Of a stretch of DNA of 64,000 bases, positions 36,723-45,987 are shown piece after piece. The stretch is from contig NZ_CP152413.1 in the NCBI RefSeq assembly GCF_038967635.1, positions 4,278,001 through 4,342,000 on the forward strand, in the 5' to 3' direction. Source of the DNA: Bradyrhizobium sp. B124 (GTDB lineage Bacteria; Pseudomonadota; Alphaproteobacteria; Rhizobiales; Xanthobacteraceae). The notes beneath the pieces are model-generated. The model did not search any database, had not been told where the DNA came from, and was given only the letters and a program-made list of their open reading frames with translations. Positions within the stretch are counted from its first letter, which is position 1; every line of letters starts with the position of its first letter. Position numbers and translations under genes: made by a program.

Positions 36723-37589
36723 TCAAGTCTTTGTGAGATCGGCCTCGACAAGCGCACGCAATTCCGCCGTGACCTGCGGGCGCTGTCCGAACCACAATTC
36801 GAAACCGCGCACCGCCTGATGCAGCAGCATGCCGAGGCCGTCGGCGGTCTTCAGGCCACGCGCCTCGGCTGCGGCGAGCAGCGGCGTCACCAGCGGCACA
36901 TAGACAATATCGGAAACAACCGCATTTTGCGGCAGCAACCGCACATCGACCTCGAGCGCGGGCTGGCCATGCTGGCCGAGCGACGTGGCGTTCACCAGCA
37001 GCCCTGCGCGCGGCAGCACCTCGCCGACCGTGTCCCACGTCGCGGGATGAACGCGTGCGCCGAACTGATCGGCAAGCGCGCGGGCGCGGTCGATGGTGCG
37101 GTTGACCAGATGCACGCGCGCGATCCCGCGCTCGATCAGGCCGAACACCACCGCACGGGCCGCGCCGCCGGCGCCGAGCACCAGCGCGTCTTCCGTGTTG
37201 TCCCAGCCGGGCGCGCAGGCGTCGAGATTGTTGATGAAGCCTTCGACATCGGTGTTGGTCGAGCGCAACTCGCCATCGGCGAACCACAAGGTGTTGGCGG
37301 CGCCGACGGCGCGGGCGCGCGCATCCGGCGTCGACAGCGCCAGCGCGTGCTCCTTGTGCGGAATGGTGACGTTGGCCCCGACGAAGCCGCGCAGCGACAG
37401 GCGGAACAGGAAATCCTTGAAATCCTCCGGCGGCACCGCCTCGATCACATAGCCGCCGTCGATGCCGAGTGTGCGCAGCCAGTAATGATGGATCAGCGGC
37501 GAGCGGGAATGCGCCGCCGGCCAGCCGATCAGGCACGCGGCGCGGGTTTTACCTTGGGTGTTGTCTTGAGCATTGCCTTGGGATGTCAT
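36723..37589 (-). CDS. aroE: Shikimate dehydrogenase AroE
   Basis: 288 residues from an ATG at 37589 that opens MTSQGNAQ; a longer frame upstream is Arg/Pro-rich and not protein-like. Shikimate-binding SRSP near residue 29, catalytic Lys79 in NVTIPHKE and Asp114 in NTDVEGF are in place. The NADP-binding loop is LGAGGAARAV and NRTIDRA. It reduces 3-dehydroshikimate to shikimate. C-terminal QAVRGFELWFGQ is typical. The ATG lies 32 bases beyond the stop of a YoaK-like gene on the same strand. Confidence 0.94.
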   Translation of the reverse strand: MTSQGNAQDNTQGKTRAACLIGWPAAHSRSPLIHHYWLRTLGIDGGYVIEAVPPEDFKDFLFRLSLRGFVGANVTIPHKEHALALSTPDARARAVGAANTLWFADGELRSTNTDVEGFINNLDACAPGWDNTEDALVLGAGGAARAVVFGLIERGIARVHLVNRTIDRARALADQFGARVHPATWDTVGEVLPRAGLLVNATSLGQHGQPALEVDVRLLPQNAVVSDIVYVPLVTPLLAAAEARGLKTADGLGMLLHQAVRGFELWFGQRPQVTAELRALVEADLTKT

Positions 37590-37620
37590 GGCCGTGACAT
37601 CGGCCAAGGCAGGCGCGCTG

Positions 37621-38262
37621 TCAATCCATCCGCTTCGCGGTTGCGGCAACCAGCGCGCTGAGGGCGAACGCGGTGCCCGCGGCAAACCGGATCGCACCGA
37701 GATTGATCCAGCGGTAGGCAAGTGCCCCGAGCAGAGCGCCCGCGACCAGCGCCGCCCACAGCAGGACGTTAGGCAGCCAGGCCCAGGGCGCACCGCCGGT
37801 CAGGGCGGCAGCGATCAGCTGCCCCGCCTTGACCAGCGCGCCCGTGACATAGGTCAGGCCAAGCCCGGCCCCGCCTTCGAGCTGGAACACGGCGTTCTCG
37901 AGCCCCATCGCCAGCACGATGGCGACGACCGCGGTGTTCGGCAGGCCGTAGGCATAGGCGATCGCCGCCGCCATCAGCAGCAGCGCCTCGACCAGCAGGA
38001 CCAGGGGCTGGCGATGCGCGATGCGGCTGAGCACGATGAGGCTGCCGGCCGCGGCGCCGGCGACGAACAGCACGATCAGTTCCAGTGCATCCAGAGCGTG
38101 CTGCCAATGGCCCTCGGCCAAGGTCACGCCGAGCCGCGTCGAGTTGCCGCTCATGAAGGACACGAACAGCCCGCCAAGATGCAGATAGCCGATGCCGTCG
38201 ACATAGCCGGCCAGCGCGCTGAGCGCGCAGGCCAGCGCCAGGTTACGGCGGGATTCAAGCAT
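37621..38262 (-). CDS. YoaK/DUF1275 family membrane protein
   Basis: 213 residues, about six membrane spans. DUF1275 features: AGYVDGIGYLHLGGLFVSFMSGNSTRLG at residues 18-45, YAYGLPNTAVVAIVLAMGLENAVF and a GLGLTYVTGALVKAGQ segment. Such proteins are transporter-like, but their substrates are unknown. It is upstream of aroE on the same strand. Confidence 0.88.
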   Translation of the reverse strand: MLESRRNLALACALSALAGYVDGIGYLHLGGLFVSFMSGNSTRLGVTLAEGHWQHALDALELIVLFVAGAAAGSLIVLSRIAHRQPLVLLVEALLLMAAAIAYAYGLPNTAVVAIVLAMGLENAVFQLEGGAGLGLTYVTGALVKAGQLIAAALTGGAPWAWLPNVLLWAALVAGALLGALAYRWINLGAIRFAAGTAFALSALVAATAKRMD

Positions 38263-38353
38263 GATGTCGTTGCGCCCCCATCAGGGACACAAGCTAGCGG
38301 CCTCCGGCCATCCTGCCAACGATCACGCCCGCGCAGGGCGTGATCGCAGGAAG

Positions 38354-40351
38354 TCACCGCTCAACTTTGCACTCGAAGCGGTTGTCGCGACCCAGGGGGT
38401 TGGTATCGAGGCAAGCGACGCCCGGGACCGAGTGAGCGCGCCGGTCGATCGCACACCATTTGCCGTCGCGCTTGGCCCACGCCACGCCGCGTAGGCGCGG
38501 CGTGAAGTAGACCGGCTCGTCGAACTGCGGCTCGACCATCACTAGCCCGGCGGTATCGACCAGCCCCCACTTGCCGTCCCTGAGAAAGGTCAGGAGGCCG
38601 AAATCGACGTTGACCCCCACGCGTTCGGCGCCAATGTCGATCCACGTCTCCCCGGTTCGCGACAGGATAGCGCGCTTGCCCGCGGCTTCCGACACCATCA
38701 CGGGACTGATACTGACATCGCACAGAACGCCCGGCCGCGGCGGAATGACCCAGGATTGATCCGAAAGCCGGAGCACGCCGGTCGCTCCGGACAGGGTCAC
38801 AAAGGCGGTGTCATTTTCGCGACGCAGTGCGGCCGCGTCGAATTTCGGCTCGATCAGCCATGATCCGTCCGAGCGCATGAAGCCGCGCTTGCCGTCGATC
38901 GATGCGACGAAGAGGCCGGCGCCGGTTGAGAGGTAGTCGAATTTGAGTTCGAGCACCCAATGTCCATCGGGCCCAAGGCGACCCCATTTGCCGTGAAGCT
39001 TGGCATTCTTGACGTCCGGTCCGGCCCAGACGATCGCGTCAAACACCACAGGCGTCACTGGGTTCGAGCCGGCGTCGACCAAACCGAATTTGTCTCCGAT
39101 CTTCAGAATGAATGGCGGAGTGCCGCCATAGCACGACGCGTCGATAAGCCGGCCGTCGGGCGGCTGCAGCGGGCTGCCGTCCGCCTTGAAGTAGAGCGCT
39201 TCCTTGTTCTTGTACGCGTCGAGCCGGCCATCGGCGCATTGCCCGATCGGCTGATCGTATTCGGCGTCGATAATTACGCGGCCATTGAGGTCTAGAAGCC
39301 CCCACCGGTCGGCCGTCTTGAAGTGCCAGCCAAACACAGCGCCCGGGTGATCGGACTTGAGGCTGGCAAAGGCAAACTGAAGCTGTTGATAATTGGTCTG
39401 GAAAATCCATGCACCTGACTTGTCGATCACGCCCACGATGCCGTCGCGCTCGGCCGAGGTGCGATCGAAGCCCGCAATGAACCACCCGGCTTTGTCGAAA
39501 ACCGGCTCGATGACGAAGTTTCCCCGCCGGTCGATAAAGCCGACCTTGCCGTTGACGGTCACGCGTGCGAGCCCGTTATTCAACGCACTCACCTGCTGGA
39601 ATTTCGGCTCGACGAGCCAGCTTCCGTCTGCGCGCATCAGCCCCCAAAGCTTGTCCTTTTGCACCCAGCGGAGTGCCGGATTGTTGTCGAACCCAGGAAT
39701 CGGCGGTTTGCGCGACTCGATCAATCGGCCCTGGACGTCGATGACATCGGTGAGGGACGGCTCAGGGGCGCTGACGCTGAAGCTCGCTTCGCCGGACGGC
39801 GTAAACGCGACCCGGCTACTGGAAAAGTCCTCCCCGCCGGTCATACCGCCCAGGTGCCGGTCTTCCGATACGGCAAAACGATCAGGACTGATCGCTCGGA
39901 TGAATCCATATTTCGGCTCGATCACCATCTTGCCGTCCTGGTCGATCAGACCGGACCTTCCATCCACATCGACCTGCGCGAAGCCGAACCGATAGTCGTC
40001 GACGATGCGGTATTGTGGTTTGACGATCTCGTGGCCGTCCTCGTCGATGAAGCCGTAGAGACCGCCGAGGCGGACGGCGGCCCGCTGATCCGAGAATGTG
40101 CCGATCCAGTCGTAGCGGGGAAATACCGCGACCGTACCGTCGCGGTGCACCGCTCCACACAGACCGCCGGGAAACGCGCACATTGGCAGGGGGCCAGACG
40201 AGGGAGTGTCGTAGGGTGAGGGCCTCTGCGCGATCAAATCCTGCAAAACGGCCTTGCCGGCCGGCGTCAATTCCATCGGCTTGTCTTGCGCAAATACGCC
40301 ATGCATCAACAGTACGCCTGCCAACGCGGCAACTTTCGACCACACGCGCAC
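38354..40351 (-). CDS. Exported WG-repeat protein
   Basis: 665 residues from a GTG chosen because AGGACC precedes it and it opens a signal peptide (MRVWSKVAALAGVLLMHGVFA in form; the start is VRVWSK). A second GTG at 40396 would add 15 residues. The mature part is built of WG (beta-hairpin) repeats, with recurring LYGFIDEDGHEIVKPQY, LWGLMRADGSWLVEPKF, VGFIDRRGNFVIEPVF and RGFMRSDGSWLIEPKF, at least nine. WG repeats are protein-binding or structural; the role here is unknown. A Cys-rich C-terminal end (GVACLDTNPLGRDNRFEC) may form a disulfide. Confidence 0.85.
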   Translation of the reverse strand: MRVWSKVAALAGVLLMHGVFAQDKPMELTPAGKAVLQDLIAQRPSPYDTPSSGPLPMCAFPGGLCGAVHRDGTVAVFPRYDWIGTFSDQRAAVRLGGLYGFIDEDGHEIVKPQYRIVDDYRFGFAQVDVDGRSGLIDQDGKMVIEPKYGFIRAISPDRFAVSEDRHLGGMTGGEDFSSSRVAFTPSGEASFSVSAPEPSLTDVIDVQGRLIESRKPPIPGFDNNPALRWVQKDKLWGLMRADGSWLVEPKFQQVSALNNGLARVTVNGKVGFIDRRGNFVIEPVFDKAGWFIAGFDRTSAERDGIVGVIDKSGAWIFQTNYQQLQFAFASLKSDHPGAVFGWHFKTADRWGLLDLNGRVIIDAEYDQPIGQCADGRLDAYKNKEALYFKADGSPLQPPDGRLIDASCYGGTPPFILKIGDKFGLVDAGSNPVTPVVFDAIVWAGPDVKNAKLHGKWGRLGPDGHWVLELKFDYLSTGAGLFVASIDGKRGFMRSDGSWLIEPKFDAAALRRENDTAFVTLSGATGVLRLSDQSWVIPPRPGVLCDVSISPVMVSEAAGKRAILSRTGETWIDIGAERVGVNVDFGLLTFLRDGKWGLVDTAGLVMVEPQFDEPVYFTPRLRGVAWAKRDGKWCAIDRRAHSVPGVACLDTNPLGRDNRFECKVER

Positions 40352-40527
40352 GGTCCTGCCCTCACCGTCCAAACCGGGATCGACGAGTAGGCGCACTCCG
40401 TGGCGGGATAGTGTCGGTCATTCTACAATGTGTAATTGCACATCGTTGCAGGCCGATAGTGACAGAACCAAATGTAGCCGCGAGTCCCGGGCGCAAGTTT
40501 TGCGCGCCCGGGATGACTGTTACAGCC

Positions 40528-42576
40528 TCACGCCGCGTCGCGATGCGCGGCGATGATCTGGTCGGCGGCGCGGCCCGTCACTTCGGCCATGCGGTCGAAC
40601 TGGCGGGTGAAGGTGCCGGCGCCGGCGGTGGCGGAGCGCAGCTCGACGATGAGGTCGCCGATCTCGGATTCCGGCATCGTGGCACGGACGCAGTCCCAGC
40701 CGCTCCAGCCCTCGCGGGTGTCGAAGCCGAGGATCTGGCCGCGGCGCGCCGACAGGATCGCGTTGATCTTGGCGGTCGCATCGGTCGGACAGACGATCTC
40801 GACCATGTGGATCGGCTCCAGCAGCACCGGCTGGCACTGCGGCAGCGCCTCGCTGACGCCGACCCGCGCCGCGGTGCGGAACGCAAGGTCGGAGGAGTCG
40901 ACGCTGTGATAGGAGCCGTCGGTCAGCGTGACGTCGACGTCGATCACGGGGAAGCCGAGCGGGCCGCGCGTGAGCGCGTCGACCACCCCCTCCTCCACCG
41001 CGCCGATATAGTTGCGCGGCACCGCGCCGCCGACCACCTTCTCGTGGAATTCGAAGCCGCTTCCGCGCGGCTTCGGCTTGATGTCGAGCACGACGTCGCC
41101 GAACTGGCCGTGGCCGCCGGACTGCTTCTTGTGCCGGCCGCGCTGGGTGACCGCCTTGCGGATGGTCTCCTGATAACCGATCGCCGGCGGATGCGATTTG
41201 ACGTTGACGCCGTAGCGGTCCTTCAGCCGTTCCTGCGCGACGCGCAGATGCATCTCGCCCTGCCCCCACAGCACGGTGTCGTGGGTGCGCGGGTTCTGGA
41301 TCATCGTCAGCGACGGATCCTCCTCATTCAGCCGCAGCAGCGCCTGGCCGAGCTTGACGTCGTCCTTGCGGTCGGTCGCGGCGATCGAGATCGACAGCAC
41401 CGCCGCCACCGGCTCGATCTTGACCAGCGAGGCCGGGGCGGTCTTGCCGCTCGACACCGTATCGCCGGTCTTGATCGCATCGAGCTTGCCGAGCGCGACC
41501 GCGTCGCCGGCTTCGGCCTGCGGCCGCTTGCTGTCATGCGTACCCGAGACCGCGAGGATGCCGGAAACCCGCCCGCTCTCGCCGCTCGAGGATTGCAGCG
41601 TCGCGCCGTCGTCGAGCCGGCCTGCGAGCACGCGCGCCAGCGACAGCTTGCCGCCGTGCTGCAGATGCACGGTCTTGAACACATAGGCCAGCGCATCCTT
41701 CTGGTCCTTGATGCCGAGCCGCGCGGCAGTCTCAGTGACGCCGGGCGCCTCGTGGCGCAGCGCCTTCATCAGGCGGAGCACGCCGTTCTCACGGCTCGCC
41801 GCACCAAGCAGCACCGGACAGATCAGCCCTTCGCGCAGTTCGCGCGCGAGATCGTCGAACACGGCATCGCGCGGCGGCTGGATATCCTCCAGCAATTGCT
41901 CCATCAGCGCATCGTCGTGATCGGCGAGCTTCTCCAGCATCGAGAAGCGCGCTTCCTTCTCGCGATCGAGATTGCCGCCTTCCAGCGCCATCACCTCCGA
42001 CGGCTTATGCTCGCGATAGACGAAGGCGCGCTCCAGCGCGAGATCGACGAAGCCTTCGATCAGATCGCCATTCCAGATCGGGATCTGGCGCAGCACCAGC
42101 GGTACGCGCGACGCCGGCTGTAGCGTCGCAAGCGTCTCGCGGACGCGCTTGTTGGCGCGGTCGATCTTGTTCAGGAACAGGAAACGGGGAATCCCGAGCT
42201 CCTCGAGCTCGCGCAGGATGATCTGCAGCTGCGGCAGCTTCTTCTCGTCAGCCTCGCAGACCACGACCGCGGCATCGACCGCCGGCAACGCGGCACGCAT
42301 GTCGTGCGCGAACTCGATCGAGCCGGGACAATCGATAAAGGTGTAGCTGTCCCCCATAAAGGTGGTGGTCGCGGCGGTCAGGCCTACGCCCATCTTGTGT
42401 TGACGTGCCTCGGGGCTGGCATCGCCGACGGAGGTTCCGGCATCGACGCTGCCGGCAGTCTTGATGGCGCCAGTACGCGCCAGGATCGCTTCCAGAAGTG
42501 TGGTTTTACCGCTTTGGAAAGGGCCCACCAGCGCGATGCACCGTGGACCTCGGGGACTTCTGACGTCTTGTCCCAT
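40528..42576 (-). CDS. Elongation factor G-like GTPase (FusA2 type)
   Basis: 682 residues; ATG after GAGGAGG. It shows the EF-G domain order. The P-loop is GPFQSGKTT at 18-26 and the G4 motif is NKID near 137. Domain II follows at about 300-390, then domains III-V with GQGEMHLRVAQERLKDRYGV and GHGQFGDVVLDIKPKPRGSGFEF. The G3 motif reads DCPGSIEF, where standard EF-G has DTPGHVDF: the catalytic His is Ser86. The G2 region (MGVGLTAATTTF) also differs from RGITI. It is therefore a second, divergent EF-G, probably with a special role or low GTPase rate. The canonical fusA must lie elsewhere. Confidence 0.88.
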   Translation of the reverse strand: MGQDVRSPRGPRCIALVGPFQSGKTTLLEAILARTGAIKTAGSVDAGTSVGDASPEARQHKMGVGLTAATTTFMGDSYTFIDCPGSIEFAHDMRAALPAVDAAVVVCEADEKKLPQLQIILRELEELGIPRFLFLNKIDRANKRVRETLATLQPASRVPLVLRQIPIWNGDLIEGFVDLALERAFVYREHKPSEVMALEGGNLDREKEARFSMLEKLADHDDALMEQLLEDIQPPRDAVFDDLARELREGLICPVLLGAASRENGVLRLMKALRHEAPGVTETAARLGIKDQKDALAYVFKTVHLQHGGKLSLARVLAGRLDDGATLQSSSGESGRVSGILAVSGTHDSKRPQAEAGDAVALGKLDAIKTGDTVSSGKTAPASLVKIEPVAAVLSISIAATDRKDDVKLGQALLRLNEEDPSLTMIQNPRTHDTVLWGQGEMHLRVAQERLKDRYGVNVKSHPPAIGYQETIRKAVTQRGRHKKQSGGHGQFGDVVLDIKPKPRGSGFEFHEKVVGGAVPRNYIGAVEEGVVDALTRGPLGFPVIDVDVTLTDGSYHSVDSSDLAFRTAARVGVSEALPQCQPVLLEPIHMVEIVCPTDATAKINAILSARRGQILGFDTREGWSGWDCVRATMPESEIGDLIVELRSATAGAGTFTRQFDRMAEVTGRAADQIIAAHRDAA

Positions 42577-42746
42577 TGCCGCCTCCTCGTGTTGGAGCTC
42601 GGCCCATGATTGGGTCGGCGACCGTTTATGCTCTGCCTGCGTTTGACATTTGGCAAGCGGGAAAACGTCGCTGCGGTGCGGCGTCGCGGAAGTTTGCGAC
42701 GGCGGAGCTGCGCGCCGTCATTCGCCGGACGATTGCGTCCGATGCA

Positions 42747-43661
42747 TCAGTTCCTTGGCGCAAGTCCCGGCGCAATCTCGCGCCAGCGCTGCACGATGTC
42801 GAGCAGGCGCTGCACGGCAGGCGACACATCTTCCTCGCGCCACGCAATCGTGAGCGGAGCCGTCACAACAGGCGCGGCAAGCCGAACGTACGACACGCCG
42901 CGACCGGTCTGCGCGCGCGCCGCGCCTTCAGGTACGAGCGACACGCCGACACCGGCGGCGATCAGGCCGATCGCGGTTTGCAGATGTAGAACTTCCTGTG
43001 CGAGCCGCGGCGTGAAGCCGGCGGCCTGGCAGGCCGCGACGATCAGGCCGGTAACCGAAGGCTCCGGCTGCGCCGGATAGAGCACGAAGGCATCGTCGGA
43101 CAGTTCGGCGAGCGCAATGTCGCCGCGCGCCGCGAGGGGATGCGTGCGCGGCAGCGCCGCGACATAGGGCTCATCGAGGATCAGGCGCTGCGCGAGCCCC
43201 GCTTCGGGCAACAGCGCCGGGCGTGCGAAGCCGACGTCGATCCGGCGCCGCCGCAGCGCCTCGGCAGTCTCCGCCGCCAGCATCTCGTCGAGCACGAGCT
43301 CGACATCGGGACAGGCGTCGCGATAGGCGCCGATGATATCGGGCAGGCCGGCAAACATCGCGGAGCCGACGAATCCGATCGCAAGCTTGCCGGCCTGGCC
43401 GCGACCGACGCGCCGCGTGTCCGCAACCGCGCTCTCGAAACTTGCGAGCAGCGCGCGTGCACGCTCAAGAAACAGCTCGCCGGCCTCGGTAAGCCTGATC
43501 GGACGGCTATTCCGCTGCAGCAGCGTCACGCCGAGCTCGTCCTCGAGCTGGCGGATTTGCTGGCTCAGCGGCGGCTGTGCGATGTGCAGCCGCTCGGCCG
43601 CGCGGGTGAAATTCAATTCCTCGCCGAGCGCCACGAAATATCTGAGGTGTCGCAATTCCAT
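42747..43661 (-). CDS. LysR-family transcriptional regulator
   Basis: 304 residues from ATG 43661 (MELRHLRYFVALGEELN). HTH at about 17-40 (FTRAAERLHIAQPPLSQQIR) then LGVTLLQRNSRPIRLTEAG, typical of the CatR/BenM/CbbR-like LysR group. The effector domain has AIGFVGSAMFAGLPDII and HTPLAAR-like HPLAARGDIALAEL, VGVSLVPEGAA. It is divergent from an alpha/beta hydrolase gene with a 124-base gap and may control it. Confidence 0.92.
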   Translation of the reverse strand: MELRHLRYFVALGEELNFTRAAERLHIAQPPLSQQIRQLEDELGVTLLQRNSRPIRLTEAGELFLERARALLASFESAVADTRRVGRGQAGKLAIGFVGSAMFAGLPDIIGAYRDACPDVELVLDEMLAAETAEALRRRRIDVGFARPALLPEAGLAQRLILDEPYVAALPRTHPLAARGDIALAELSDDAFVLYPAQPEPSVTGLIVAACQAAGFTPRLAQEVLHLQTAIGLIAAGVGVSLVPEGAARAQTGRGVSYVRLAAPVVTAPLTIAWREEDVSPAVQRLLDIVQRWREIAPGLAPRN

Positions 43662-43785
43662 GCCGGCGATATAGCACGGCGGCCGGCGCCGGCAGCCATA
43701 CGCAATAGCTCTGCTACCGTATCGAACGGGTATTGGACCGGACGCGCGAACGCGGACAGCCTGCGGCAAACCACAGGAGGTCAAC

Positions 43786-44721
43786 ATGACCGCACTGGAA
43801 AAAGCTTTCGCGGACGCAGCCGCGGCCGGCATCACGCAACAGAAGATCGACATCGGCGGCCTGTCCGTCAACGTCGCACGTTTCGGCAAGGGGCCGGCGC
43901 TGCTCCTGCTCCATGGCTGGCCGGAGTTCTGGCTGGTGTGGCGCCCGCTGATGCTGCGGCTCGGCGACAGTTTCGAGCTGATCGCGCCGGACCTGCGCGG
44001 CTGCGGCGACACCGGCAAGCCGGTGCCCGGACCTGACGCGTCCGCCACCGCGGAGCGCCACGCGCTGGACATGTTCGCGGTCATGGACGCGCTCGGTCAT
44101 ATCAGCTTCGGCGTGATCGGCGGCGATCTCGGCGCCTATGTCATGCAGGCGATGTCGCATCGTCAGCCGCAGCGGCTGACCGGCACGCTCTATCTCTGCA
44201 CGCCCTATCCGGGCCTCGGCCAACGCTACGGCGAGCCCGGCCACCTCATCGAGGTCTGGTATCAATACTTCCAGCAGCTGCCATGGGCCGCGCAACTGGT
44301 CGGAAGCTCGCGCGAGTCATGCCGGCTCTACTTCCGCCATTTCCTCGACCATTGGTCGGGCGACGATCCCGCCGTATTCGGCGACGACCTGCTCGAAGCC
44401 TATGTCGATAACTTCATGAAGCCGGGCAACATCCAGGGTGGCTTCGACTGGTATCTCTCGTCCGCGCCCAATCGCAGGCTCTGGCTGGAAGGCAGACTGC
44501 CGGCGCAGCCGCGCATCGAAATCCCTTCGCGCTTTCTCTGGGGCCGCCGTGATCCGCTGATCGCGCCGGAATGGTCGGACAGGCTGGGGGACTATTGGAG
44601 CGAACCTTCGATCAGGTTCGTCGACACCGGGCATTATGTTCACGCCGAGGCGCCCGGGATCGTTGCCGAAGAAGCCCGCGGCTTCTTCGGCAGATTGCAG
44701 AACGCCGCGCGCGGGCGTTAG
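43786..44721 (+). CDS. Alpha/beta hydrolase, epoxide-hydrolase-like
   Basis: 311 residues. Oxyanion segment HGWPEFW (residues 43-49), nucleophile elbow GGDLGAYVM with Asp114 as nucleophile, lid region with YFQQLPWAAQL, and C-terminal DTGHYVHAEAPG with the catalytic His. An Asp nucleophile fits epoxide hydrolase or haloalkane/fluoroacetate dehalogenase chemistry rather than serine esterase. It probably hydrolyses a small epoxide or organohalide. The stop overlaps the stop of the convergent DUF992 gene. Confidence 0.88.
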   Translation: MTALEKAFADAAAAGITQQKIDIGGLSVNVARFGKGPALLLLHGWPEFWLVWRPLMLRLGDSFELIAPDLRGCGDTGKPVPGPDASATAERHALDMFAVMDALGHISFGVIGGDLGAYVMQAMSHRQPQRLTGTLYLCTPYPGLGQRYGEPGHLIEVWYQYFQQLPWAAQLVGSSRESCRLYFRHFLDHWSGDDPAVFGDDLLEAYVDNFMKPGNIQGGFDWYLSSAPNRRLWLEGRLPAQPRIEIPSRFLWGRRDPLIAPEWSDRLGDYWSEPSIRFVDTGHYVHAEAPGIVAEEARGFFGRLQNAARGR

Positions 44722-45200
44722 CGGCCGGGACGCAGCTCCAGGCTCTCGAGACCGGCGGCGATGTTGACGCCGACCTGGCCCTGCACGCTGAGCGGCTGCA
44801 GGGCGATCGTGTTGTCGGAGCCGCCGACCAGCACATTGCCGCCGACGCCGACGCCGAGTGTCGCGCTGCCCTGCGCGCCGGCATAATTGCCGGAGAGCGC
44901 ACCCGGCCCGAGCCGCTCCACCGGTGCGTAGACGCCCCAGGCCAGCGCCGATTCCTGGGTGATGCCGAGATCGATGCCGACCTTTTGGATGGTCGCGATG
45001 TAGCGATCCTCAGGCAGGCCATTGGCGCGCAGCACGCAACCGAGATGGGTCACGGAGCCGACGATGAAGCCGACACTCGCGCCACCGCGGCATTCCAGGA
45101 CGCCGACCTGAACGCGCTGGCTCGGCTGTTGGGCGTCGGCGCCAACGATTGCGGTCAGCGTGGCGATGGCGGCACCGGCGAGGAGAGTGAAGCGACGCAT
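44718..45200 (-). CDS. DUF992 secreted protein, paralog 1
   Basis: 160 residues from ATG 45200, with signal peptide RRFTLLAGAAIATLTAIVGADA. The mature part is the DUF992 domain: QVGVLECRGGASVGFIVGSV, THLGCVLRAN, KVGIDLGITQESALAWGVYA and LQPLSVQGQVGVNIAAGLES. Conserved Cys pair (LEC and LGC) could form a disulfide. Secreted or periplasmic, function unknown. Paralog 2 lies next upstream on the same strand. Confidence 0.85.
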   Translation of the reverse strand: MRRFTLLAGAAIATLTAIVGADAQQPSQRVQVGVLECRGGASVGFIVGSVTHLGCVLRANGLPEDRYIATIQKVGIDLGITQESALAWGVYAPVERLGPGALSGNYAGAQGSATLGVGVGGNVLVGGSDNTIALQPLSVQGQVGVNIAAGLESLELRPGR

Positions 45201-45416
45201 GTTGGGGAGTCTCCGGCTGAGAGGCATGACGCGAGCAGAGAGCAGAACGGCGCCGTGTCTGTGGCGCCTTTCGCATCCTATGCCACAACATCGATTGTGC
45301 AGCCAGAATTTGCGGTGCTCGGCCACCAATTGTTGCAGGATGTGGCGCTATTGCTATGCCCCGCGCCCCCTGCAGAGTCTGTCACGCAACCGACAACAAA
45401 ACGACAGACCGCAAAA

Positions 45417-45444
45417 AAAGAGGCCCGCTTTCGCGGGCCTCTTT
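45417..45444 (-). terminator. Intrinsic terminator downstream of paralog 2 of DUF992
   Basis: Arms AAAGAGGCCCGC (45417-45428) and GCGGGCCTCTTT (45433-45444) around loop TTTC. On the minus strand it is followed by TTTTTTTGC. It is 18 bases beyond the stop of the upstream DUF992 gene, so it is a complete rho-independent terminator. Confidence 0.9.
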
Positions 45445-45462
45445 GATCGAACACCGACCAGC

Positions 45463-45987
45463 TTAGTGGTGGTGATGATGACGGTGGTGACGATGATGCC
45501 GGCGCGGACCGGCGGTGCGGACCGGCTCGAGATCGATCCCGGCGATGCCGGCCGCAACGTTGAGGCCGGTCTGGCCCTGCACGCTGATCGGCTGCAGCGC
45601 ATAGGCGTTGTTCGGGCCGCCGAACAGGAAGTTACCGCCGGCACCAAGGCCGACCGACGCGTTGACGCCGACGCCGCCGTAGCTGCCGGCAAGCGCACCG
45701 CGCGGAAGCTGCGTGGTCGGCGCGCTCACGGCCCAGGCGAGCTGGGTCGTCGCGGTGACGCCGAGGTCGACGCCGATCCGCTTCACGGTCGCAACATAAG
45801 GCTCAGGACGGCGGCCGCCGCTCTGGAACACGCACTCGAGGCGGGCAACAGAGCCGACGACGAAGCCGACGTTCTCGCCGCCCTGGCATTGCAGAACCCC
45901 GGCCTGAACCTGCTGGGGTGCCGCGTTGGCGGTGGCGAACGGCGCCAGCAACGCAAGCGCTGCAAGGGTGAGAGTCGAAAGTCGCAT
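45463..45987 (-). CDS. DUF992 secreted protein, paralog 2, with polyhistidine tail
   Basis: 174 residues; ATG at 45987. Signal peptide RLSTLTLAALALLAPFATANA. DUF992 core as in the neighbour (QAGVLQCQGGENVGFVVGSV, ARLECVFQS, RIGVDLGVTATTQLAWAVSA, ALQPISVQGQTGLNVAAGIA). It differs by an extra C-terminal tail AGPRRHHRHHRHHHHH ending at the stop, with 10 histidines in 13 residues. Such a tail could bind Zn, Ni, Cu or heme; the neighbour lacks it. Followed by an intrinsic terminator. Confidence 0.86.
   Translation of the reverse strand: MRLSTLTLAALALLAPFATANAAPQQVQAGVLQCQGGENVGFVVGSVARLECVFQSGGRRPEPYVATVKRIGVDLGVTATTQLAWAVSAPTTQLPRGALAGSYGGVGVNASVGLGAGGNFLFGGPNNAYALQPISVQGQTGLNVAAGIAGIDLEPVRTAGPRRHHRHHRHHHHH

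Noticed and set aside
40096..42123. 675-codon plus-strand frame opposite the EF-G-like gene
   Set aside because: No domain pattern; the opposite strand encodes clear EF-G domains. Long antisense frames are common in high-GC genes.
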